Below, one piece after another: positions 26,601-38,600 of a DNA stretch of 64,000 bases. How positions within the stretch are numbered: position 1 is the first letter of the stretch; each line of letters starts with the position of its first letter. Made by a program: the position numbers and the translations under genes. Origin of the DNA: Capra hircus (taxonomy: Eukaryota > Chordata > Mammalia > Artiodactyla > Bovidae); the NCBI RefSeq assembly GCF_001704415.2, contig NC_030826.1, positions 52,887,362 through 52,951,361 on the forward strand, given 5' to 3'. Below the pieces are notes generated by a model. That model was given only the letters and a program-made list of their open reading frames with translations, was not told the origin of the DNA and made no database searches.

Positions 26601-29600
26601 AACTGTACAAAAAAGATCTTCATGACCCAGATAATCATGATGATGTGATCACTCATCTAGAGCCAGACATCCTGGAATGTGAAGTCAAGTGGGCCTTAGA
26701 AAGCATCACTACGAACAAAGCTAGTGGAGGTGATGGAATTCCAGTTGAGCTGTTTCAAATCCTGAAAGATGATTCTGTGAAAGTGCTGCACTTAATATGC
26801 CAGCAAATTTGGAAAACTCAGCAGTGGCCACAGGACTAGAAAAGGTCAGTTTTCATTCCAATTCCAAAGAAAGGCAATGCCAAAGAATGCTCAAAGTACC
26901 ACACAATTGCACTCATCTCACATGCTAGTAAAGTAATGCTCAAAATTCTCCAAGCCAGGCTTCAGCAGTACGTGAACCATGAACTCCCTGATGTTCAAGC
27001 TGGTTTTAGAAAAGGCAGAGGAACCAGAGATCAAATTGCCAACATCCGCTGGATCATCGAAAAAGCAAGAGAGTTCCAGAAAAACATCTATTTCTGCTTT
27101 ATTGACTATGCCAAAGCCTTTGACTGTGTGGATCACAATAAACTGTGGAAAATTCTGAAAGAGATGGGAATACCAGACCACCTAACCGGCCTCTTGAGAA
27201 ATCTGTATGCAGGTGAGGAAGCAACAGTTAGAACTGGACATGGAACAACAGCCTGGTTCCAAATAAGAAAAGGAGTACGTCAAGGCTATATATTGTCACC
27301 CTGCTTTTTTAACTTCTATGCAGAGTACATCATGAGAAATGCTGGACTGGAAGAAACACAAGCTGGAATCAAGATTGCCAGGAGAAATATCAATAACCTC
27401 AGATATGCAGATGACACCACCCTTATGGCAGAAAGTGAAGAGAAGCTAAAAAGCCTCTTGATGAAAGTGAAAGAGGAGAGTGAAAAAGTTGGCTTAAAGC
27501 TCAACATTCAGAAAATGAAGATCATGGCATCTGGTCCCATCACTTCATGGGAAATAGATGGGGAAACAGTAGAAACAGTGTCAGACTTTATTTTGGGGGG
27601 CTCCAAAATCACTGCAGATGGTGACTGTAGCCATGAAATTAAAAGATGCTTACTCCTTGGAAGAAAAATTATGACTAACCTAGATAGTATATTCAAAAGC
27701 AGAGACATTACTTTGCTGACTAAGGTCCATCTAGTCAAGGCTATGGCTTTTCCTGTGGTCATGTATGGATGTGAGAGTTGGACTGTGAAGAAGGCTGAGC
27801 GCCGAAGAATTGATGCTTTTGAACTGTGTTGTTGGAGAAGACTCTTGAGAGTCCCTTGGACTGCAAGGAGATCCAACCAGTCCATTCTGAAGGAGATCAG
27901 CCCTGGGATTTCTTTGGAAGGAATGATGCTGAAGCTGAAGCTCTAGTACTTTGGCCACCTGATACAAAGAGTTGACTCATTGGAAAAGACTCAGATGCTG
28001 GGAGGGATTGGGGGAAGGAGGAGAAGGGGACGACCCAGGATGAGATGGCTGGATGGCATCACGGACTCGATGGACGTGGGTCTGACTGAACTCCGGGAGA
28101 TGGTGATGGACAGGGAGGCCTGGCGTGCTGCGATTTGTGGGGTCGCAAAGAGTCGACACGACTGAGCGACTGAGCTGAACTGGATGTTATTCGCTCCTGG
28201 CCGTGCGGGGCCTTCGTTGCTGTGCACGTGCTTCCTCTAGTTGTCTTCAGGCTTCTCGGTGTGCTGGCTTCTGCTGTTGCAGAGCACGGGCACTGGGTCC
28301 GTGGGCTCTGCAGCTGTGGCTCACAGGCTCAGCTGCCCCATGGCATGTGGGATCTTCCCTGACCGGGATCAAACCTGTGTCCGCTGCATTGGCAGGATCA
28401 GCCAGGAAGCCCGAACCCTGGGAATTTGGAATTGGGTCCCAGCCTCATTTACCACGGGAGTCTTGGGGCAGCAGAGAAACCAGAGCGAGCAGAAACTCGG
28501 GCTGCAGAAGGAAGGGAGCAGATGGCCAGAGAGGCCCTGAGCGTGGCCTGGGAACCATGAAACCCAGGGCCTGCCTTAAGTGTATGTCCTTGAATTAGCT
28601 TCCTCCAGAATCAACCTTCTTCAGGCTCAAAGAAGGTCGTGTTCATCCATTCCCTAGAATGGATGCCGTTCCCTAGAACGCGCCCCCAGCCATGGCATTT
28701 AGGAAAAATGGAAGCCTTAGAGATGCAGTCACATGGAAAAATTTTCATGGGTTACTTTCAGTGCAAGAGTCTTTTGGGTTTTTTTTAAGAATGATGCAAT
28801 CAGAAACAAACAAAAAATCCAACAAATATTAATTAGGATAAAACGGAAAACTATCTCCCACTTCTGTATTTCCAAACAAACCCCAACCAAGCGCATGCAG
28901 GGGAGGCATGTTAGCTTCAGCAGTGAATGACACTGTTCAAATAAAAATGCTGGACAAGAATGGACAAATGTCAGGCAGTGTTAGACAGGACCTGGAGCTA
29001 AGTGTCTGCAATGACCCTTAGCATTGATACTGGCTTCCCTCTCTTGTGATGCTCCTGGCGTCCCTTAGATCAGGGGTCCCCAACCTCCAGGATCTGATGC
29101 CTGATGATCTGAGGTGCAGTTGATTTAATAATAGTAGAAATGAACTGCACAGTAAATGCAAAGCACTTGAATCATCCCAAAACCATTTCCCCTTATCCCC
29201 GTCAGTGGAAAAATTGTCTTCCACAACACCAGTCCCTGGTGCCGACAAGGCTGGGGAGACTGCCTTTAAATGCGCTTCTTATTCTTAACATAGTTTCTAT
29301 TGTCGAGAGAGACCCCCAGGCCCCCAGACTGCTCATATCCATTAATGCCTGAGCTAGGCAAGAGTGGAGGTGGGGGTGAAGCTTTAAAGAATCTGCTGGG
29401 GATGGGGTGAGGGAGATGTCTGGGAAAAATGTCCTAAAGGTGTAGATTTATAACATAGCTCTTGAAAAGTACTACACAGGGCATATTGAGTGGATCCCAT
29501 GACCGTGAGCTTTAGCCACAAAAGGCTAATACTATTTAGCTCTTGTCTGAGCTATTGGTGTAACTGCTTAATATCCAAAGGTTGATACACGGAATCAAAA

Positions 29601-32600
29601 TTTCACATTGACTCACTTTATAATCCTGTCAGTACTGTCTTTTACTTTTGTCTGCTTTCCACTGGTAAGCCATTACGCTTTATTTCTCTGCCCATACTCT
29701 ACCTTTTCTAGGAATTAATTGTTTGAAAAGGAGGACATGGGTGGGGAGGGGGCTCCATTTAAAGTACTAAGTATATGTCAAGGGTTATTGTGAAAGGCAA
29801 ATAGCATCTAACGTGCAATTGAACTTCTATGTACATCCCTCACTTTATATAGACCTATCCTTGAGAACCTTACGTGTAAATCAAAATGTTACCAGATAGG
29901 ACAATATTCTGAAGCACAAATGGTGCTTATTATTTAAAAGAATAATTTATATTTAAAAAACTGTGTACGTCCTCCATCTGTTTTTCTATTCTGTGAACTG
30001 ACGCTTTCAACCGTTGCATGAATTTCTTAGCTCGGGGCAGACCCAGATTGAGCCTGTGTGGAACCTCCCTTGCAGTTCATTCTGATGCTTTAACTAGTGG
30101 AACGGCTTCTCCACAGATCCTGGACCTCCTCTGTATAATCACATTTTAAGCCTTAAATCATGGCCCAGGCGATGTTCTGAGAAATGCCCCAGAAATGTCC
30201 CAGTTACCAGTGTGTATTCCTCTGATTTCCTTTTTTATGATTCTAAGCTTCCCCGGTGATTGAGTGGCAGAGAATCCGCCTACAATGCAGGAGACTCAGG
30301 TTCTATCCCTGGGTTGGGAAGATCCCCTGGAGGAGGGCGTGGCAACCCACTCCAGTATTCTTGCCTGGAGAACCCCATGGACAGAGGAGCGTGGCGGGCT
30401 ACAGTCCACAGAGTCATAAAGAGTTGGACATGACTGAAAGTTTTGGATTATATACACGTTGTTTTTGCGTTAGTGAATTTCCTCCTCTTTCTATCCCATA
30501 ACATAAGTGATTCAGAGTTAAGCATATACATAAATCCTTGATGATAAAAAAAATTAATTTTAAAAGTTGGAATCTCCTGAACTTTGTGCACATAATTCCC
30601 AGTTAAATCACACTAACGGTAGCTGGTTTGGTTGGTATTGAGTAATAAACACCCTTACCGGGAGACGATTTTAAATCTGTGTGCATTTGGAACAAATGCC
30701 CTGAAACTGTAGCCCTTGTTTTGCAGATAAAGACCACCGTGAAGGACGTAGAATTTCCACTGATAAAGTCAGAATTGGAAGCAATCGATGTCAAATTATT
30801 GAATGCTGAGACGACACTGTTCTGGAATGGCGAAGGTGTGGAGGCAATATTTGCTTCCCTTTGAGTTAAACTTGGGTGAGAGGGACGGAGGGGGCGTCCA
30901 ACCCGTCGAGCATCTGGAGTTCTTGTGGAACCAGTGACCTGCCCACTTGGGGATGGGGAGGTCCTGATTCTGAAGGGATGAATGATGTGTGTTATCCCTC
31001 TGTGCTGCCTTTCTGGAAGTTCTCCACCATTTTCTCTGCTTCAGGCTCCAGAGAGGCCGAAGGACTTGCCCAGAGCGGTGTCACAGTAATGATTGTCAAG
31101 TCAGCCTTTGCTAAATTGTTCCTTTGGTCAGATCCCTTCATGCTTCTCTCTCAGGTGTGTTTGAATATATTCAAGAGATGCGAGAAATTCTCCACAACTT
31201 GCAGAACAGAATACAAAAAGCAAAGCAAAACGTAGAGGGGATTTCCCAGGCCATGAAGGTGAGTAACCCACAAAGCACAGCGTGCGTGTGTGTGCTAAGT
31301 CGCTTCAGTCGTGTCCGGCTCTGCGACCCTGTGGACCACAGCCCACCAGGCTCCTCTGTGCGTGGGATTCTGTAGGCAGAAATACTGGAGGGCATGGTTG
31401 TGCCCTTCTCCAAAGGATCCTCCCCACCCAGGGATCAAACCCGAGTCTCTTATGTCTCCCGCACTGGCAGGCGGGTTCTTTACCACTAGTGCCACCTGGG
31501 AATCCCCAGAGTGGGGCTTAAATAGGGACATGGGAGAGAGTCCTGGGGAAACGGGCCCCTCGGGGATGTTCACGTAAAGTGCCCAGGGCAGCAGGGACCT
31601 GCTGGGTGAGGCTCAGGGCCACAGAACGGTGACATCAGGGTGGCTCCAGGGCAGAAACGCCCCAGGTCGCTCTGCAGAGTTTTATTCCATTTGGTTCTGT
31701 TGAGCTCAGCAAACATGGGGGCCACACCCTCTGCCAGGCGGATACCAGGAATGAGGGTGCAGTCAGGGAAGAGGTGCTAAGACTCAGCCCTGCTGGGAAC
31801 ATGTTCGTCATTCAACGAAGAGCAGCATGGGTCATTTCTCTCAAGCCCGATCCAGAAAACTGGGGGATAGCCTTCCCTGGCACCCCTTTCCCAACATGGT
31901 CTGTCATCAAGGCCCGAATCTACAGACACCTGCCACGGGCCATCATAATCTGTTCATTAGAAAGCATCTCATCTGTGTCGAGACACCTTTGGCTTATCTC
32001 GGTATGAAACTCTTTCCTACATTATAGTTCACATTCTTTTCATCACCATCCACTTAGATATAACTCAATAAATTGTAGGCAAAAGCCACTGCTCACCCCA
32101 CATTTTTCTGATTCAGTTTTCATTTGATCGGACTATTTCCTCAAGTCATTGCCTCAGAAAGGATGTGTTGATGACCTGCTTTCTGAGTCCTTGCTTGTCT
32201 AAAGCTCTTTCTTTGGATCTCACCTAGCTTGTCCAAATAAAGGATTTTTTGATATGGTTCTTTTCTTTCAGTAGTCTAGAAAGATCTCTGTATTCATCTG
32301 CTCTAGCTACCATAGCAAAGGACTGGGCAGCTTACACAGCAGAAATTTATTGTCCCATGGTCCAGAAGGTGAGAAGTTCAAGGTCAAGGTGCCAGCAGGT
32401 TCTGTTCCTCCTGAGGCCTATCTCCTGGGCATGAAGATGGCTGTCTTCTCCCTGCGTCCTCTTCAGTTCAGTTCAGTCACTCAGTCGTGTCTGATTCTTT
32501 GTAACCCCTTGGACCGCAGCACGCCAGGCTTCCCTGTCCATCACCAACTCCTGGAGCTTACTCAAACTCATGTCCGTTGAGTCGGTGATGCCATCCAACC

Positions 32601-35600
32601 ATCTCATCCTCTGTCATCCCCTTCTCCTCCCGCCTTCAATCTTTCCCAGCATCAGGGTCTTTTCCAATGAGTCAGCTCTTTGCATCAGGTGGCCAAAGTA
32701 TTGCAGCTTCAGCATCAGTACTTCCAGTGAATATTCAGGACTAATTTCCTTGAGGATTGACTGGTTGGATCTCCTTGCAGTCCAAGGGACTCTCAAGAGT
32801 CTTGAACACCACAGTTTCTCTGTGTTCTAATTTCCTCTTATAAAGACACCAGTGGTATTAGATTAAAACCTGTCTTAATGACCTCACCTGAATCACCTCT
32901 TTAAAGGCCCTCTCTCAAATGTGGTAACATCCTGAGTGTTAGAGATTAGGACTTCAACATATAAATCTGGCGGGAGTCACAGTTCAGACTGCAGCCACCC
33001 CTTCTCGTAGCCACGACGTTGGAAAGCCTGTCTGTGGTACAACTTCCCTTTCTGTCCCTGTTCTCTCCGACCAGAGGCGGACAGTCCTTGGTCGTAATCA
33101 GGGCTCAGACACATCACCAGCGTGTGTCCAGACGTGTATCTCCTTTTGTTAATGTCCCCTGGATTCCCAAGGAGCTTTCAGTCTGGAAACAGCAGCATTT
33201 CCCCAGTCCCCAGGCACTTCCTCCCGTCACTGTTCTCTCCCTGTGTCCCTTTGGTCCTGGACACTGAGCATCTTCACACACGTCTCTGGATCAGGCCTCC
33301 ATGTCCCCTCGCCTCCAGCTCCTGTGGTTCCTGATGAGAGGGTCAGATACTGCTTTCCCTAGGCAGGCTCCTTCCAGGCCCAGGGGTCTCTCTGTGGTCC
33401 CCCAAGGCCCCTGTTAGTTTTGAGTCACATCATTGAAGACTTCCTAACCGTGCTTTGTGGTCGCTCAGTCTCTATGAGGCCCACCTGGGGCGGGGACACT
33501 TACTCCTAAAGGTATATTGGGAAGGAGTGAGACTGGAAGCTTTTTCTCCAGGCGCTTTTCTCCTGCTCATGTTCTCCCTCCAGGACTGGTCAGCCAACCC
33601 GATGTTTGAAAGGAAGGACAATAAGAAAGAGGCTCTGTTAGACTTGGACGGGAGGGTGGCCAACCTCAGCAAGCGCTACGCCGCAGTCAAGGATGCTGGC
33701 CTGAAGATCCAGGCCATGGTTGCGGTGAGGAGATGCCTGGGAGGGCCTCCGAGAGCCCGTGTGCTTTCAGTAGCCAGGGAGGAAGGAGCAGGGTGGGCAG
33801 GGGGCTGGAGGTTTCATAAAACGCCGGATGTCTGCAACCTTTAATCCAGGAGTCTGATTTTATAAGAGCAGACTCTGCTGATTGCTCACCTGGAAGCCCG
33901 ATCCTCTGGCCACATGTCTGTCCTCCTCTAAGGATGTCAGAGCCTCCTCCCCTTACATAAATCGGTGTGGACAAGTGACATATTTCTACAGGGTTCCTGA
34001 GAGTAGCTGAATCTGGGGCCAGCAGGCCACCTTGGAGGAGGAGGGTCTGCTGAGCTGTTCTTTTGGTCAAATCATTGCTCAGAAGGTCTTCACTCCCCTG
34101 GAGTGACTTGACTAGCCCAAGAAATACTTTTTTCCAGGTCCTTTTCCTTTGCCCTGGTGCCAAAAGGTTCCAGTAAATTAACTTGTTAAACGGCAAAAAG
34201 GTTACTTGAAAGAGTTAACTGATTAACCTGTTAACACTCCCAGATGTATTGGAAACAATACAGGAGAGAGAAAACTGGCTCAGGGTCAGGAAGAGGCTTT
34301 GTCTTCACGTCCATTTGCTGGAGTCCTCGACTCCCACAATAGTCCTGTGAAGCCTTGTTTTCTCCCTTACGAAGCTATTGAAGCCTGTGTCTTTTCTTCC
34401 TTATTAGAATGTAACTGCCTGAGGGTACAGGCTGGGTCATGTTCATCTTTGTGTTTCCTTGTAGCTCTCAGTGTCTAATAGATTCATCTACCCACCCACC
34501 CAACCATTCAACCATCCATCCACCCATCCATATACCATTCACCCATCCAACGCTCATTCAACAATCGACCCATCCATTCATCCATCCAACCATTCACCCA
34601 CCCATCCACCCACCCATTCACTCATCCACCCACCCACTCACTCACCCATCCATCCATCCACCAGCTCCTGCTCTGCTCCAGACATTCAGCTTAGTGCTGG
34701 AGGTATAATTGTGTGAAGGACAGTCAATTCCTGTCCTTGCAATGTTTGGCATCAAGGGGGAGGTACAGACCAAAGACAAAAGAATAATTCAGCATCGTCA
34801 TCTGTGCCATTACAGACACAAATAATGGGTCACTAGAGGGAACGCAGGTGGGGGGCAGGGACCGGAGCCAAACCTGAGGTGAATGGGGGTGGTGATCAAG
34901 GAGGGTCAAGGAGAAGAAGGCCATACCTGGCGTGAATGGGAAGGAACAGCCTAGACAAAGACACTGGCCTAGGAGGAGCCTGGCACATTCAGGAAGCCAA
35001 AATCAGACCTCTGTGTGTGGAGTGAGTGAGCGAGCGAGGACAAGGGTAGTCCAAAAAGTCGTTGGATAAATTGGCTAAAGAAGGCAACGGGTAGACCCAG
35101 TGAAACAGCACTCAGCCATGTGGTTCTATTTGCAGGAAAATGCAGAACTCTTCAGAGCGGATACGACAAGCCAGTCCTGGAAGGATTACGTCAACTACAT
35201 TGACAGCATGGTCTTAGATGAATTTGACCAATTCATTCGCAAGTCTCTAAGTTACCTGATGGACAACATGGTTGCAGATGTAAGTAACAGATGTGAGACT
35301 TATGTATATGCATTCACATATACATGTATTTGGAGAAGGCAATGGCACCCCGCTCCAATCCTCTTGCCTGGAAACTCCCATGGACGGAGGAGCCTGGTAG
35401 GCTGCAGTCCATGGGGTTGCTGAGAGTTGGACACGACTCAGTGACTTCACTTTCACTTTTCACTTTCATGCATTGGAGAAGGGCATGGCAACCCGCTCCA
35501 GTGTTCTTGCCTGAAGAATCCCAGGGACGGCGGACCCTGGTGGGCTGCCCTCTATGGGGTCGCACAGAGTCGGACACGACTGAAGCAACAGCAGCCGCAG

Positions 35601-38600
35601 CAGCATATATGTATTATAAATATGAGAAAAGGTTTACGTTGGAATCTATAATTGTGGTTTCCTGATGAAAGAACAGACTTATTAAAATCTGCCTAGGGTG
35701 ACCAGCTTGTCCTGATTTCAAACCTGAAAGTCCTGCACCCTGGGACATCTGGTCATCCTGAATGTGCTGCAGCATAAATGGGCTAAGCACACTGCCGCAG
35801 AGCTGAGCTGACCTATGCTGCTGCCGGGTGAGGAAAAGCAGGCACCCCTGGCCCCTCCTCACAGTAACTGGAGGCAGGATGTGCCCTCCTGTTGGCAGCG
35901 TCATCCACCAACCCTCTCCACCCTCTGCCGAATCAAGCAGAAGCTTAAACCAGGTCAGCAGAGTGGGTCTGCTGGTTAATTGCATCCTGGCCTGTTCCCC
36001 TGAGCTGTGCCCTGCCTGTGTCTTTCACTACAGGGGCTCCCAAGTGGCTTTGGATACTGCCCAGGAGGGCAAGATCAGAGACCAGGCCCACTCAGCTCAC
36101 TCTCAGGAGAGGGTGGTGGGCACCACAGTGAGACACCCTGACACAGCTGCAGAGGGCGGTTGTTGCCAGAGCATCAACGGACCCCAGAGTCTGTTGGTGA
36201 AAGTAGATGGCATTACTAGCTGTAGGGCTCACCAAGGGCTTCCCTGGGGGCTCAGTGGTAAAGAATCTGTCTGCCAATGCAGGAGACGTGGGTTCAATCC
36301 CTGGGTGGGGAAGATCCCTTGGAGAAGGAAATGGCAACCCACTCCAGTATCCTTGCCAGGGAAATCCCATGGACAGAGAGGAGCCTGGCGGGCTAGAGTC
36401 CATGGGGTCACAAATGAGTCAGACTCGACTTAGAGACTAAACAACAACAAAGACCCGGCAAGCAAGGTATAGCAATGCAATATCAGCAATGAAGGTAGCT
36501 AATGTGGAGTATTTATCCCTACAAAGAGAGAAGTCACAGTCAAATGGTCGATGAGGCCCTGATAACACAGTGTCCTTCCTAAAAAGTCCCAGGGAGGCTC
36601 TGTATTTGCAAGCGGCTAACCAGCAAGAGTGGCCCCCCCTGAGACAGAGGCTCAAGAAAAGTCTGTTCAACTGAGTTCATGACAGCTGACCTCTACCACT
36701 TAGCTCACTCAGGCACTAGTGCAGACTCTCCCCGAGTCATAGAGCCGGGGGGCTCTTGAGCTGGCCACCCGCAGGGCCAGTGTGGACTACATTTGGAGGA
36801 AGGTTAGTGGCCATGGAGCAGGTCTCGCGCACCCGTGGGCCTCGGTCTGCACTCTTGAGATTTATTGGTGCATTGGGCGGGCTCCATCCTGTCCTCTGAC
36901 ACCCAAGACCACACCTAGGATCTGCAACCTCACACGGAGGATCCAGGAACAGACAGAGTTACCGTATGCCCACTTTGTAAACAGGACCTCTGTGGAACAT
37001 GAGGCTTGTCCTTTCTGGAGCTCAGCAGAGGCCATCCTGCCTGGCTGGGATCCGCTCCCCCTGCCCCTGCCCCACACGTTCTGTATGTTAACTATCCGTG
37101 TATGTTAACTAATCCCCGCGGTAACCCAAAGAGATGGGAACAGCAATTGCCTCTGCTCTAGGAAACACGTCTGCTCATTTTATATATCTAGGAAATGACA
37201 CCGAGGTTCTCGCCTGAGACCATGCAGCTGGTCAGTCTCAGACATGGGCTTGAACACAGGTAGTAGGTCTCCTTGGCACTCAGTCGTTGCTGCTCCGTCT
37301 GGCTTGGACGCCCAGCCTGCATTTGGTCTGGTGTTGCTGCACTGGACCGCACAGTTCTTGCTCATGGGCCCTTGGTGGGGAGTGTGCTCTCTGTAGCGGT
37401 CCCAGCAAGCAGGAGCCAGCCCTAGACCTTGTTTGGTGCCTGGGTGAACACCAGACATTGAGAATGGTTGGCCAAGGGCAGGGCCTTGACCCTGTAACAC
37501 CCTGTTTTAGGAGAGCGTCGCGCCGCTGTTCGAGGTCCGCATGGAGCTGGAGGAGGACGGACTGGTCTTCAATCCATCCCTGGAGGTGGGCGGGGACCGA
37601 GGCTTCCTGGCGCTGATCGGGAGCCTGGTCACCGACATCTACAACGCAGCCAAGCTCATCCCCAGACTGGCCAAGGGCAGGATGCACTATAAGGTCAGTC
37701 TGGGCTTGGTTACGGCCCCACCTCTTTCCCTGCCATCAACTGCTACCCGGGGTCAGAATCGCCTTACTAATGCGGCAGCGCTTGGTCACGTGTGTGTGTT
37801 TCATGGTGGTGGTCCCGTGTGTGAGGAGCCCAGGGGCTTCCGCTCTATCAGGTTCCCAGGGGACGGTGGCCTGGATTTCTCTCCCCCCGAGTGGACCTGT
37901 CCTTGGTCGACCTGGTTTTCATTCCCTCAGCACCTCCCCACCCACAGCAAGACGCCAAGTGTGCCTTCCCACCACACTTCCTGCTATTTCCCTCCCTCCC
38001 ATAATTTACAGTCTGTGATCCTCTGAGCATGCAGGCTCTTTGACAAATGTGCCTTCCACTGGCTCCCACACCCGTTTGCTCTGAATGCATTAAATACCCA
38101 CCCACGACATAAAACACAGATCAGATCCCGGGGATGCAAAGGCGGGGGAAATTCAGCCTCCCTGAAGGGGGAGGTCTGAGAAGGTGTGCTTGTTGGAGCA
38201 CGATTTGTGGGGCAGTTAAACAAACGTTGGAAAAGACCTAAATGGCCATCAAATACAGGAGTCCTTCATAGCTTCAGGCCCATCTGGACAAAGGCGTCTA
38301 AATGAGTCACAAAAGGAAGCCTGGGATGGAAGGAGGCTCGTGACGTGTTATCAAGTGTTTATCAAGCTGCGGAACTATGTTTAGAATGTGATTTCATTCA
38401 TTTAAGCAAACAAAAGCCTGTCTTCCTAAGGACGCACTCCAAACTGTCAAGAGTGCTCACTTCTGGGAAACAGGATGGGGGCAAAGGAGGCGGGAGGACA
38501 GGGGACATAAACGGGGCTTTTTGCTTCATATACTCTGCCTTGTTTGAACTTCTTGATGACGGGTGTATATTATTTGTAACAACAAACATTTCCAGCAAGA

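Larger units (their letters stand above)
25840..28429. mobile_element. Nested insertion: BovB inside an antisense CHR SINE, with 17-bp duplication
   Basis: Identical 17-mers GAACCCTGGGAATTTGG lie at 25840-25856 and 28413-28429. Between them are a T-rich remnant (25857-25868), the BovB copy (about 25869-28182) and an antisense CHR SINE (about 28183-28412). The simplest reading is that CHR inserted first, leaving the duplication, and BovB then landed in its tail. Confidence 0.75.

Noticed and set aside
25838..28165. BovB reverse transcriptase as a host gene
   Set aside because: 5'-truncated, three in-frame stops and typical BovB 3' end; it is a dead retrotransposon copy.
34439..34708. His/Pro/Ser/Thr-rich open frame
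   Set aside because: Direct translation of the CATC/CCAT simple repeat.
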